Shown one piece after another: positions 45,412 to 57,972 of a DNA stretch of 64,000 nucleotides; position 1 is the first letter of the stretch, and each line of letters opens with the position of its first letter. The DNA lies in assembly GCF_937616625.2 (NCBI RefSeq), contig NC_065572.1, positions 69,872,653-69,936,652 on the forward strand, in the 5' to 3' direction. This DNA is from Mercurialis annua. Lineage: Eukaryota; Streptophyta; Magnoliopsida; Malpighiales; Euphorbiaceae. Under the pieces are notes generated by a model, which was not told where the DNA came from, made no database searches, and saw only the letters and a program-made list of their open reading frames with translations. The position numbers were made by a program, and so were the translations under genes.

Positions 45412-45980
45412 CAACAATTAATACAATCTTTAATTGTATCCTAATTATAGTTTAGTAATTCTCCTTCGTATCAAGACACATAAATTCATAGCTATAATGA
45501 TGGACCTACAAATTCTATATTTATAAGGTCGAATTGTTATATACATCATATATGAGGAGGCAATTTTTAAAAGTTGGTGTCCAAATCAAAATATAGTAGT
45601 TTAATTTTTCTATATTAATTGAAATAATTTTGAAAAGTTGAGAGGGAAGCGATTCCATTGCTGCATCCTTAATATTCAGTTAGACTCATGCGTGTCTTTA
45701 TACACGTAGCTTGTTATTATATTCAAGCTGGAATTTAGATATTATCACAATAAATTTAAAAATTGTCATATAAATTAAAAAGATTTACCGTAAATATCAT
45801 TATAAACGAAAAGATTTGCATTTAAATATTACCTATATTTAAAATTTATTTAAAATATGAAATTTTAAATTCAATTTTTATTAATTAACGAAAAAAGAAA
45901 GAAAGAAGGGTGTAATCGTAAAATCAAGTTGCATGGTTACAGTACAATTGGCTAAAATGGTAAATTGAGCAAGTATGATC
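45412..45980. other. AT-rich intergenic DNA, upstream of the IDD-like gene
   Basis: No gene or repeat ends were seen. Confidence 0.5.
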
Positions 45981-45984
45981 TATG

Positions 45985-45992
45985 TATATATA
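45985..45992 (+). promoter_or_regulatory. TATA box of the IDD C-terminal-like gene
   Basis: TATATATA (in TATGTATATATAGG) lies 74-81 bases upstream of the ATG at 46066, a normal distance for a plant promoter with a short leader. Confidence 0.55.
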
Positions 45993-46065
45993 GGAAGCAC
46001 CAGTTATTGCACCTTACAACAGTTCTTCCTCATGCTTAAATCTATTCCATCTCTTTTAGTGACCA

Positions 46066-46566
46066 ATGGAAGAAGATAATCAAAAAGAGTTACAGCTCCT
46101 CCCTTCTCAAAAACCCTCATCATCTTATTCTTATTCACGCATGACATCGTCCCGCCCACCGGATTCCTCCGTGAGGTATAGATCATCAGCGACAGTGACT
46201 GATCACCACCACCACCACCAATTCGGCGGACCATCGCTAGACTTGCAATTATCAATAAGCCTCAGTCCAATCCAACCACAATCTAAATCGGACACCGGCT
46301 GCGTTGAGGCATTGAAATGGCAAGCGGCGGAGCAAATTCGATTGGCGGCGATTGAAAAAGCGTATGCAGAGAGAGTGAGAGAGCTAACGAGAAGAGAGAT
46401 GGAGATGGCGCAGTCGGAGTTCGCTAGGGCACGGCAGATGTGGCAGAGAGCGAGAGAAGAAGTTGCAAAGGCGGAGAGAATGAAAGAAAAGGCGACGAGG
46501 CAGATGGATTCTACGTGCATGGAGATCACTTGTCAATCTTGCAGGCAAAGGTTCAAGCCCGCTTAA
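46066..46566 (+). CDS. Small protein resembling the C-terminal module of SGR5-type IDD factors
   Basis: An intronless 166-residue frame. Residues 1-55 are Ser-rich with a run of five His. LDLQLSISL near 58-66 is an LxLxL (EAR-like) repression motif. Residues about 82-150 form a long Ala/Glu/Arg-rich coiled coil. The end ITCQSCRQRFKP has two cysteines. SGR5/IDD14-16 zinc-finger factors end in a similar Glu/Ala coiled coil plus ITCHxCKQQF, but this protein lacks the ID-domain zinc fingers. It may heterodimerise with full-length IDD proteins and act without binding DNA; that is inference. The gene has a TATA box and a clear open frame and looks intact. Confidence 0.75.
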   Translation: MEEDNQKELQLLPSQKPSSSYSYSRMTSSRPPDSSVRYRSSATVTDHHHHHQFGGPSLDLQLSISLSPIQPQSKSDTGCVEALKWQAAEQIRLAAIEKAYAERVRELTRREMEMAQSEFARARQMWQRAREEVAKAERMKEKATRQMDSTCMEITCQSCRQRFKPA

Positions 46567-47524
46567 TTAATTCGGGACGGAAGGAGTAATAATTAATTAA
46601 AATTAAAACGTAATAAAATTGAAAAGTTAATTTAAATACATTTTAATATGAAGATTGTGATCTCAAACTTTTGAAGACAAGATGATGAGATTGACATTAT
46701 TGATGAACTAAAGGGGCAAGTTGTTGAGTTTTTGAATATTTGGGTATTGGATTCTTTTTTTTTTTTTTTTCATTTGGACATAAGAGATGAAGGAAGGACA
46801 TAAACATATAAGTGGGCGTAGAAAAGCTTGCAATGCCCATATTTTGTTTCTTCATCATTATGAATTGTGTGATTCTTTTGGCTTTTGTTGTTGCCCTTCA
46901 TAATTATATCTCATGAATTTTATTTTTAAATTCATATCACATTCTCCCAATTTTAAATTGGAGCCTTTCATGAAATAATTCAACTTGAGAGTACGAGATT
47001 TTTTCCATTGCAATAATAATGAGAAAGAAAATAGGTATCAAAATATCGTCTCAATTGATAATTAGTTAGCAAGGAAATGTAATATGCTCAATCGATTAAA
47101 ACCGATCAAATCGAAATTTGTTAATAACCAAATCAAATAGAATTGAAATAAAATTCAAACGGAAATCAAACCAAACAAAGTTATTTTGTTAGTTAAGTTA
47201 AAAAAATTCATTGGTGCTTTTTTTTTTAATTTTATATCAATTTAAGCATTAATCTAAGAAAATTATATATCTAAATATAAAATGTTTTTCTATTGAATGT
47301 AATTTGTTAGCTTTTTATTAGCTATAATTAACGAATAAAAGACAACTTCAAGATTATGAATGTTTATTAATTAAAAAAATGATAAATTAATATATATTGT
47401 CTAATTATAATCTTTAAAAAACAATAATTCATTCATATTCATTAAATAAATAACTTAAAAATTTATATTTGGACAAATATAAAAAAATATTACTAAATGT
47501 ACATAGTAAATATGAAAATTATTA

Positions 47525-47660
47525 TCTTCAAGGTACATGTGAGTTGGTAAAGCATTTTTCCGGCTTAAATGAGGTCGCGAGTTCAAACTGTACTCATCTG
47601 TTCAGCCTTTTAAATTTAGGATTAGAATTTCGTCTCCATCAAAGAACTTACCCAGTTAGA
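47525..47660 (+). mobile_element. tRNA-derived SINE candidate
   Basis: GTGAGTTGGTAAAGC resembles an A box and GCGAGTTCAAACTG a B box, about 45 bases apart, followed by unrelated body sequence with CTCATCTGTTCAGCC. No clear tail or target duplication. Confidence 0.35.
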
Positions 47661-48133
47661 GATTAGTTTCCGTATGAAATTTGCGAATAATATAATATAT
47701 ATGTATGTATATATATAAATAAATTTTAATTATTTGTTCAGTTTTTTTATTATTTTTATTTTTAAATTTTTCCAAACATGACTAAAAAAAATTGATGACC
47801 AAACTTTTCTTAAACTCAATTTAGTTTGATTTTTAGTTATGTTCGGCTCGATTATTGCACAACCTATGTTCTTTTTGTTAATTGTAATGATAGAATTCAT
47901 AGATTAACTAACTCTTAAATCGATCTTCATCATAATAGTTTGGAGCCGTGATTAAGTTATAATTACTTTAGCCTACAATTGTCGTTTTCACCATTGGAAT
48001 GTTTCAATATAATCTATTCTTGTATACATCCCACATATATCTACATATAAATCTGTCATAGCACAATGAATTACTTCAATTAGAAGTTGACAAATCAATA
48101 TCAACTTATTGTTGTCATGCCCATCATGTAAAA

Positions 48134-48482
48134 GTAGGTTGAGCAAAATTAGAACCAAACCAGTAATACAAATTACTGTTTTATTCAAATGGCTAAAAGA
48201 ATTGTTTGGATATGAATAATTTTTTGATTTTTTTGATTTTATTATCGAATTATCAAATCGACTAAAAAATCCAAATTTTAAAATTGTATAATTTTATTTT
48301 ATTAATATATATGTGTATAAGTAATATCATAATTAAGTTATATAAATAAATTGGTTAATTAAACTAAAATTTTAGCGTGTTTTGGTTTTTAGTGTATCTT
48401 CTAAAATACAGTTTGATCTAAAATTTTTATGAATTAACCAGACCTAATCAAATTAAACTGAACCAAATCATATCCAACCTCT
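48134..48482. mobile_element. hAT-type MITE
   Basis: A perfect 8-bp duplication ATGTAAAA (48126-48133 and 48483-48490) flanks a 349-bp sequence. The ends GTAGGTTGAGCAAAAT and inverted AGAGGTTGGATATGAT are imperfect inverted repeats. Internal AACCAAACCAG and CTGAACCAAATC are also inverted. No coding capacity. Confidence 0.7.
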
Positions 48483-49484
48483 ATGTAAAATAACCAGCAA
48501 GGATAAGCTCATTTTCCCTACATTCTAAAAAGAAACAAATAATTGAAAAGTCAGTATGTTTGTAGAATTATAAAACTAATCACGACTTGAATCAAAAACT
48601 AATATGAATTGTCAATTTTATTTTGATTTATTGGAGGGGGCCAAAAGTAGACACTCGATGTTATTTATTTAACTTTTTTCATGCCAGAATATCTAGATTT
48701 TTTTTATCATCAGAATATTTAAATTAATAATTAAAATTTTAAGACTTTATATGATTCTGGTATATATATAAAACAAATTATGAATGTGAATGCATACTTC
48801 GTGATATGCTTTTTTTAGTCGGCAGTGAATGTTAATGTGACTGCCATATCTGTCAACAAACAATAATCAACTGTAAAGTTATACTACAAGACTGCTGAAC
48901 CTTATTTGAATTAATTAACCCAAATTATTAGCCTAATTAAATTATATCAGAAGCTAACTATCAACGTATTTGATACACTAATTAAACTTTCATTATCTGG
49001 TTATAATATGTTAACCTTTGGAAACACCCACGTCAGGTTTTAGTTCATAGGCAAGTAATTAATTTTTTAGCAATTAGTTTCTTGACTTTGTCAGTTTTTA
49101 TCGATTAGTCCAAATTTTGATCAATTAACCCAATTAGCACACCGTTATTTTCAAAATTGATATGTTTGGCCCAATTGATAAATATTAAAGACTAACTGAT
49201 AAAAAAATCAAATTCAGTATTAATTGTCCATTGTATGTAAGTTTAGTGATTAAATTGGTACTTAGTCATTAATTTTCAGACTAGTTTACATCCATCTGTA
49301 CAATTAATCTCTAAATGTGTTATTTTCAGTGATTTAATCAGAAACTAAAGAGAGAAAGGGAAAAATATGAATTTTAATAATTCATCGTCCACAGGCCACA
49401 ACAACTATGTCAAGCAAAAACTCAGCTAAAAACTACTATTATTCAAGCAAGAAAATTGCCAATTAGCAAGAAGAAAATGATTAT

Positions 49485-49722
49485 TATTAGGGTCAAATGC
49501 TGAACTTTACCGCGTTTGTAATGACAATATAAAATTTAAAATTTAACAAATCAGTCATCGACAAATTGAAGTACCAAAATATTTTTCGTCAAAAAATACC
49601 AACAAAAATTAGCTTATTGTTTCAATTTGTCATGAAATGAAAATTGTTGACTAATTTTGTTTGCGTGAAATTACAAAAAGACCCTAAAATTTGTGATTAT
49701 TTTTGCAATTATACCCTATTAT
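49485..49722. mobile_element. Probable foldback element remnant
   Basis: ATTAGGGTCAAATGC at the left and inverted AATAGGGTATAATTGC at the right resemble MITE ends of this genome. The arms are short and no target duplication was found. Confidence 0.3.
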
Positions 49723-50279
49723 TCTTATGTCTATTTTATTTCCCTGGACAAAAAAATCATCATTTTTATGCTTAATTTCTTTTATTTTTCCTTCATGAAA
49801 TTGAGAGATGGAACAAGGAATGCGGCCCAGATGAGTCAAACCTGACGATGGCCTGTGGGAATGAGAGTCAAGCTAATCAGAAACTTGAGTCTGATAGATA
49901 GCAAGACAGCAAATGAATGAGAACAAAAAGCAAGCAAATTCATGAAGAACAGGACACTCAAATGATAGCTGCATTCTACTTGTATTCAACTTTTGCTCAT
50001 CACAAACCAAACACCCACTATCCATGTCTCCGATCTTACACTAAGCATCCATTTTTTAGATAGCATCAACTCATCAATTTAAAGCATCACCACTCATTGT
50101 AAGAAAACAGTGCCATAGCTAGTTCTTTTCAACATTAATGTCTCTCAGTATTGTTTTTAAAAAAGGAAAACTTATAACATTGACATCTCACCTTTTATGA
50201 ATATGCCATTTTTGTATATATACTTTGATTTCTTTTCAATTAGTATTTTAATTTTTTAAAATTTTTATCAAATGAGTAG

Positions 50280-50702
50280 AGGTGTAAAGAAGCTCAGCTA
50301 TTCGTGAGTTACTCGAGATCGACTTGTAAAATTCGAGCAGGACTAGAGTGTCAGTTATTCAAGTTTAAATCTTGAGCCGATTTCGAGTATTGATTAAAGA
50401 GTATTGTGAGTATAAACATGTCTACACCATCATCTTACATACTTAAAATATAATTTATCTTTCACTATATTGACTCTTTATACCACTAAATTTAGGTGTA
50501 GATTAAATTGGTTGATTATATTATATATATTTTTTTTGGTACAAGATTATATTATATATTTTGTAGTGACAAAAATTAACTGCATAAATATGGTATTTTT
50601 TAATAATCATTTTTATTCTCCAATTGAACTCGCGTCACGCTCGAATTAGTGCAACACACTCGAATTCGAGTTTAAACCGGGCATTATGTTCACACCCTAT
50701 GG
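50280..50702. mobile_element. Probable foldback element remnant
   Basis: AGAGGTGTAAAGAAGCTCAG at the left resembles inverted AGGGTGTGAACATAATGCC at the right. The interior has inverted ACTCGAGATCG and CTCGAATTCGAG-type motifs. Target duplication not seen. Confidence 0.35.
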
Positions 50703-52239
50703 ACAAGTGTTTTTAGTCATTTTTAATATCAAAATACTAATAAGGCTAAAAAATTTAAAATTTAAAATATGTTGCTATGGTTTTGTCCTTTTAATTCAAC
50801 ATAGAAAATTGAATTAGTTGTACACAATACTATTATCTTTTTCCTTTTAGCACATAATTAATCAAAAAGCGAATAAAATACTTAATATTTTATAATATAA
50901 AAAAGTTTAGGCACTAAAATCATAGATTTTAAAAAGTTTAGATACCGCTTCCGTAATTTTTCTTTCTTTTAAATGACATTAACGTAATTCATGAGCAACA
51001 TCCAAAGTCCAAACATATAAAGCTCACATACAGTTAATCTGTCAAATGGTGCCCTTTAATAATGCACACAGTGTGTCCCTCACTTGATTCCTTTGCTTAG
51101 GTCAAGACATAATCTGGTGGGGCAATTAAATTAGGCCCTTCATGAAATTGAAAACTGCATTTTCTAACTATAAAGTTATATATCATGAGAAGCAATAAAG
51201 TTTTTTCTTATTAATAAAGGGACAACCAATAATCTCTCTCTAAATTTCAACAGTATTGCTCAATAAAATATAATTGAATTGTGTCAACTTGCCAGTAATC
51301 GAGTCAAATCGACTTACAAACTACTAAAAAAATTACTCAAAATTGACTCGATTAATATTGATTCATCCTATTGATATGCTTAAAGAGAGAGAAACTTAAA
51401 TCTCAATCAAGAATATTAGTACATCTTAAAACAGAGTGTTTTCCTTCTAAGTTCCCATTAATCAAACATTGAACATAAAATATATTTTAGGGGCTGGAAA
51501 CTAACAAAAAAAGTATTTAGATGCAGCAATGTATCCTAATTGAGTCGCATAATTAAACGATAATCACACTAATCAGAGAGACCGTACTCCGACAAATGTC
51601 CACTTGCATTATGGAGGGTCTTGTCTTGTATCTTTTATTTGGATACAGTCGGAGAAATTAGTAAAGAGCTAACTGCATAATTTCAAAACTCGTCCATAAA
51701 GTTAATTGGTAGGACAGTGTTTTTATGCTGAGCCATCGAACGAGTCATTATGACAAAACCTTAACATTTGTCTTTTCAGATTGTCCGCATTTTATCATTC
51801 AACTGATACTGTGTTTCTAACTTCTTCAAATTTGAGATATGTCAGAATTTTCAACAACAGTCACCAATATCCCCGTTACTCTACATACACTAGTGTAGTG
51901 TCTATATATGTCCCCCATACCATGTTTCTCTCAAGTTACATTAACTGTTCCTTCAAACTGACGTGTCCTCATCTTAAGTCCCATTGATAATAAGGGTGAT
52001 ATAGAAAAATTAAATTTAAGAATTGTTAGGGTTGATGTTTGAAGGTAGTGCTCGACCGGGTAAAGAAATATCAGACGTAAAAATAATACTAATTCAATTT
52101 AGAATATGTATAATCATATTTCTTTTATTTCTTTTCACTTTCGGTAAAATGCATCGATGTATTTTTGGATGTTTATTATTTGGCAATAAAATAAAACTAG
52201 AAAGAGATGCATAGTGTTGATAAAGTTTATTTTTTAAAA

Positions 52240-52507
52240 GGATAATTATAAAAATACTATAAACTTTAGTTTGTTTTGTAATTAAAATATAAATTTGGAA
52301 ATTTGGAAAAATCAGTCGTCATTTTTTATTTTTGAAAGATCCACATAAAAACATTGATGTAACTATCAGTATAATGTATATTCTGTTACACACATTTTTG
52401 TAATTTGTCAAATTATAAAAATTAGTGACTGATTTTAATAAATTTTAAAATTATATTTTATTTGCAAATCACAATAACATATACTATAATTTAATTTGCA
52501 TTTATCC
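52240..52507. mobile_element. Probable foldback element remnant
   Basis: GGATAATTATAAAAATACTA at the left and inverted GGATAAATGCAAATTAAATT at the right begin imperfect inverted arms. Borders are approximate. Confidence 0.35.
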
Positions 52508-52699
52508 CTTTTTCTCTCCTTCAAATGATGATCATTAACAAGAAAGATGCTTACAAAAGGACAGTGCCAATCATTTATAGTTAAAATTTGGAAGGATGTA
52601 ATAAGCAACTACTAAAATTAGGAGGAGACACAAAATGGTGGAGTTCATAACATTTCATGTGACTACTCCATAACATTATGTATTTTCACTTTCTTGTTT

Positions 52700-52719
52700 T
52701 ATATATATATATATATATA
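52700..52719. repeat. (TA)n microsatellite
   Basis: Ten TA units in a row. Confidence 0.9.
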
Positions 52720-53697
52720 ATCTGCTATAAACAGTAGTATGTTCCACTAATTTTCAGGGTGAACACAAGAACAAAAAGATCTAAGATAAGAGATTTTTGG
52801 ATGGAGAAAATAAAGGCAAATCACTTTAGGATAGAAAAGAAACTATATAGTTGGCTTGGTTTTCATGGTGGGACTCCAACTCTTATATTGACACCATGTG
52901 GAGATGTAAATCACACTATTGCATTACTGGACTGACCGGCTAACTCATGAGATAATGCAGCTTTATCTTTATTTCAATCATTAAATTGTTAAAGAAAATA
53001 TTTTCTTTGTTCTCATTTTTTTCATTCATCAATTGATATAAAAAAGGCGATGAAGACCGATCGGAGATGATGTGGTATATCCAGTATATAAAAATATGAA
53101 AATTTCACGTTTGAATCTCCACGCCACCATATTTATCTTGTTAAATGAAGACTTATGGCGATTGCAAAGAAATGAACTACTTGTATAGCACACACGATCG
53201 GCTTGGACCTCTAATTTATATAAAAGGAAAATAAAATTATTTATGAAAAGCAAATAATATAAGATGAATAATAATTATTCATTAATTAAAATATTAGGAT
53301 ATTACATATTGGTGTTCCTATCAAATAGAGAATAACATTTTTTAATTCTGATAAAATTATTATTTTTTGTGCCGTGTATATTTTTACTCTGAAAATAGCA
53401 AGACCCTTTTAGTTAATTAAATTATATAGTGGAGACATATTTGCTAATTTTATAACTAAATGGGACAAATTGTAAATAGAAAAATATCAGGGTTCTTTTA
53501 GTAATTATGGTTAGACCATATGTCACTACTGTCGCTTAGATTAAACGCAACAAAACATTCCCATTAGTCTGTCGTTTGATGAAACCATCCGTCTCCTCTT
53601 CAATGAAAACTGCCAATCAAGCAAGCGGAAGACTGAAATGATTCACAAATTCAGCAAAATTTGATCCCTAGCACTAAAATTGAGAACAATTAACGCC

Positions 53698-56600
53698 ATG
53701 AACCAGAACGGTGATGTGAAAGAATTCGAGTTTTGCAAGGTGTGTAAACATAATCACGACGAAGGACAGCGGCACAAGTATTTTCCTAAGCACAAGAAAT
53801 TCCTCTCGGCTTACCTATCTCGGTTTCAGAACAAGCTCGCAGACGTTAAGTTCTTCCTAAAAAACCCTAGCCTCCTCCGCCCCGAACATTCTTCTACCTA
53901 TCGCTTCTGGTGCGTCTTCTGCGACACCGATGTCAATGAAATAGGCAGCTCTTTCGCTTGGTGAGTGCTTTTGTCTAACTGATCACGATAACTTGAACTG
54001 TGCATGGTTTAGTTGAGCTGTAAATTTAGAATTGTATTTTAATTATTAGGAGAATGTGATTTTTGAGAGGAATTAAATATCTGTTAATGAGACTGTATTT
54101 TTTTAAGTGTACTAGGTTTATTTGTTTTGTGTTTTTTAAGTGGTAATGCTTTTGTTTTTGTTTTGTTTTTTGTTTTTATTGTTTGCCTTTGAAAAACTAG
54201 TGCTAATGCGATAAATCATCTGGCGAGCGATGATCATTGGAAGAACTTGAAGCATTTTATGTGGAAATATGGCGGTAAGATGGATTGCGTGGATACTTTT
54301 CGAATTATGGAATCTGATTTACACAAGGTATGGTGTTTGTCTTCATTTCGTGCAAAGTTCAAATGGATTTTAAGTTATGGTAGAATTGCGTCTCTGTAGT
54401 TTAAATATGATCCTTTGATAGGGGAAACAAAATACTATCATGATTTTCTCATAGGCTTGTAGCATTATATTAGTTTAAAATGTGTGAGTGAAGGGGGAGT
54501 GAGAGCAAGAGTAGAGGATATGATAACATAAAGTTGAAAGGTGTGGAATGTTTTACTGACTAGCGGTTAATATTGGTATTGCAGTGGGAGAAGAAGTGCA
54601 AATTGTTGGACAATGAAGCTGCATCATCTGGCGATGGATCTCGTGTGCTGGAAATTGGACCTTCAAATGATATCCAAAATGAGCTAAACTGTAGAAATAT
54701 TAATGAATTTGAAAACAATAATTTTGAACCACATAAGTCAAATTTTATAAATGGTGTTATGCCTTTACAATACTATACAAATGAGTATCAGATATCTCAT
54801 TCAGCAGTTGCAAATGTCGGACCATTTGTACATGATCCATTCTCTGCTTTGCCTTTGAATGCCAGAAATGGTGCATGTTTGTGGAATTCAAATGGTTTAA
54901 CAAATACAGGTAATTTGTTTATTGACACTCTTTCGTTCAATAAAATATTTTGTTGCTTTATGTTAAGCTTCTTTCCTCAAGAATAGTCTCTGTACTTCTT
55001 CTCTTGGTATGTTTAATGCGTTTAAACAATGCAGTTAACTGGAATACCCTACAGCCTCTTCCTTATATGAAGACAATCTCATCCGGTGATCTTGATGGAC
55101 AGGTCAGCTAGGGCCTTCGGGCTTCCCACACTTTATCTGTAGAATTTGTTTCCTGAGGAAAACAGTTAACTTTTCTTATTGATTCTACTTGTTCTCTGGA
55201 AAGCTAGAATTAAAAGTGTTTTATGTGTTCACATTTTATTATTTTTTAGCTATTTCTTCACCATGTGTATGCTGCCATCCATTTCGTATTTATTTGATAC
55301 TAAAAGTTGGGTTCTCAGAATGTAAGCTGCAGCTTGCATTGTACATGAGTAATAATGTCTTTAGCCTACACGTTCCTGTACTTCTCTTAGAACTATTTTT
55401 TCCGTCAATAAGTAGCACTCATTGGTCAGACATAATACCTGACAAGGTGATATTGTGGCCTCGGAGATTTTACCTTGCTTTGGTATGCTTTAGTTGATCT
55501 TCTAGCTTTTTACAGATGCCGAGGCACCTAAACCTTTGATTATTTTCCTTCCATTTCAGTTTTTGTATGCGCAGTTAAGTACATTAAAGGTTATGTAATG
55601 TGAATCCTTGTTTAGCATATGCCGATGACTTTTACATCAGTTTATTGCTTTATTACCTACTTCTGTTAGGATCCTGGTACTAGTATTTTGATCGTTCACA
55701 TGGGACTTAAGTGGCAATATGCCACCTAAACTTGTAAGCAATGGGCAATTAACACATAAATTAATTTGCCCACAGTACTCAAACTTGGTGATTATGGGCA
55801 ATTTGCCCCCTCAATTTGTAAGTTAATTGTCTCTTAAATTGGCAATTTGCCCCCTTAATTTGTAAGTTAATTTGCCAAAATGGGCTAATTGTTCATAATC
55901 ACCAAGTTCGTGTATTGATTTGCCAACGAAGTTAATTTATGTGTTAATTGCCCATTGCTTACAAGTTGAAGGGGCAAATTGCTACTTAAGTCGTTCACAT
56001 GGAGATTAAGTCCTTATGGATATTTTGGGAGATGTCATGCTCTTATTCGTTCACTTCAGCATTGTTTATATAAGTACAGGATTTTTTTAGGCTACTACAA
56101 GCTATTACTTGTTTTAGGCGCTGTGCCGCTATGCCTTTGGAATTTTGGTTTGAAATTGTATGTGCCATGTATTTTTATATCATTCCATTTACAAACAATA
56201 TAAGACACGCTTTTCCTTTCTCCCACATCTTTGTTCTTTAAGATGCTTGATGAATTGTATATGCTGTTTATGTTCTCTTTTGTCTTGATTGATGGTTTAA
56301 ATGGACTTCAAGAAAAATGGTATATTCTACATATGGTAATTAGGAGTAAGTTCCCTTTTTGTTTTTGACCTTTGGTATAGCCTTGCCAGGGTTTCAAGGG
56401 CAAAGGAGTGGTTGATGTAGTGAGCAGCTCAAAGGGTAATCATCTTCTCCTCTTCCCATGTGCTCTTTTTAAAACTAATCTATTATGAAAATGAATGTAA
56501 GCATCAATTTTGAAGTTACATTGGCATGGTTAATCGAACACAACTCTTGTCTTGCAATTATCTTGTCAGGATCACAGCATATCACTCAAATTTCTGCTCT

Positions 56601-57138
56601 GAGTCAAGAGAAAGCTGGACGAAATGTACATACTGGAGCACCTCCTCCATGGCTGGAGGCCAGTGAAGAAAATCAACTAAATGTTCAATTAAAACCAGTC
56701 TCATCTAGTATTTCCTCCCTTTCTAACAAGCCTGGGAAAAAGTTAAATCCAAACAGAGTGGGAGCTGCTTGGGCAGAAAGAAGAAAGATTGAGATGGAGA
56801 TGGAGAAGAGAGGGGAAATTGTTAAGAGTAATTATGACACTAACTGGCTTCCCAATTTTGGTAGAGTTTGGCAATCAGGCAGTAGAAAGGAATCTAGAAA
56901 AGAATTCGAGAAGGACAAAATGAAATTACCTAAAGTAGAAAGTCAATCTGAGGTGCCTGTTACTATACAGCCTTATATTAGTAAAAAAATGGTAAGCATG
57001 GATAAGAAGGTTGTATGAATCCATATTTTGGCATGTGGTAGAGGCACCAATATTCATGCATAGTTTATCTAGATGAAAGCTCTTAGCCTTACACACTTTA
57101 CTTTCTCTAAAATGTAGCGAAGGGATGCAAGCAATTGA
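53698..57138 (+). CDS. TTL: TITAN-like protein, CENATAC/CCDC84 family
   Basis: Seven exons: 53698-53960, 54201-54327, 54585-54909, 55035-55102, 56390-56435, 56570-56991, 57118-57138, all GT-AG and in frame, giving 423 residues. A first zinc finger has C13, C16, H26 and H32 (FCKVC...HKYFPKH). A second has C72, C75, H94 and H100 (FWCVFC...HLASDDH). The C-terminal signature PPPW, NRVGAAW, WLPNFGRVW matches the vertebrate centrosomal AT-AC splicing factor CENATAC. Arabidopsis TITAN-like is needed for endosperm and embryo nuclear division; the animal protein works with the minor spliceosome. Exon 5 may instead start at 56381 (acceptor TATAG), adding three residues. The last exon is only 21 bases (RRDASN and stop); without it the frame would read on to a stop at 57018. 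Intron 4 carries a MITE. Confidence 0.88.
55701..55990. mobile_element. Mutator-type MITE in TITAN-like intron 4
   Basis: A perfect 9-bp duplication TCGTTCACA (55692-55700 and 55991-55999) flanks a 290-bp foldback. Arms starting near ACTTAAGTGGCAATATG pair with the right arm ending GGGCAAATTGCTACTTAAG. The centre has two copies of a GGCAATTTGCCCCCT-type unit. It sits in the 1.3-kb intron 4 and does not disturb splice sites. Confidence 0.85.
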
Positions 57139-57972
57139 TGGTTGAGGACTTATGGTGATTAGCATACAGATCAATGTTAGTACAGGTGGTGGACATTTTC
57201 AGAGGTTAACATGTGTATTTTTCTGCAACTTCCCTTCAATTTCAAATTTGTTAACCAAATGTCTTGGAAGATTGCTGTTGACCATGAGACTTGGCGATCA
57301 TTAGTGAAGAAATGGTAAATGAGCTCTTGGTTTTATGTTGTAATCATAACAATGCTAGATAATTCTGGCTACTGATACTCTTTTAATATGCTGAAATGTA
57401 TATGTCATGTCCCTTATTTTAGATAAATGATTGATTGGTTTCTTTCTTCTCTTTGGTATATTTGAATATGATCACTTTCTTTTATACTGTGAAATTGGTG
57501 GTAATATACGTCTCCATTCAGATGTAAGACCAATATGCAATGGCGCGTGCTATAACTGATAACTCTGTTTATATGCAATATGGCGAGATATTTTTCATAT
57601 AAGTTTGTGGGGACATATGCCCAATTTAGGCTCACATTAATCGGAAAATTTGATATACAACAATCTGCACAATTTTTGAAATGGTAATTGCATATGACTA
57701 ATATGTAAACGATGTGCTTTTGATAAATAAAAAAAGGCTTATGCATATTTACTTGATTACGCATATACTTCATGTCTTTGTTACTTGGAATTAGTCTCTA
57801 ACTTGTGGCAGTGATCTGGGTGGATCTTGTCCCTTGATTGGCTTTCTAGCCAGCAAGTGAAAATGTTGCTACATTTGCGTACACGACTTTCATGTCGAAT
57901 TTGGGGACTTGAAAAATGTTTATTAAATAATTGGATTTGATTCTCTGTGCAATTACACTAGCAAAAAGGCTA
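57139..57972. other. Convergent gap between TITAN-like and the DUF579 gene
   Basis: Holds the 3' UTRs of both genes; no further gene or repeat was recognised. Confidence 0.6.

Larger units (their letters stand above)
46567..53697. other. Long gene-poor AT-rich gap with small repeats
   Basis: No gene was recognised in 7.1 kb. It contains a T tract (about 46756-46770), a tRNA-like SINE candidate (47525-47660), a hAT MITE (48134-48482), probable foldback remnants (about 49485-49722, 50280-50702, 52240-52507) and a (TA)n run (52700-52719). Short frames at 51781-52214 lack domains. Confidence 0.5.

Noticed and set aside
53698..57138. Minor-spliceosome (AT-AC or U12) introns in the CENATAC homologue
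   Set aside because: All six donors are GT type without the RTATCCTTT motif, so none looks U12-type.
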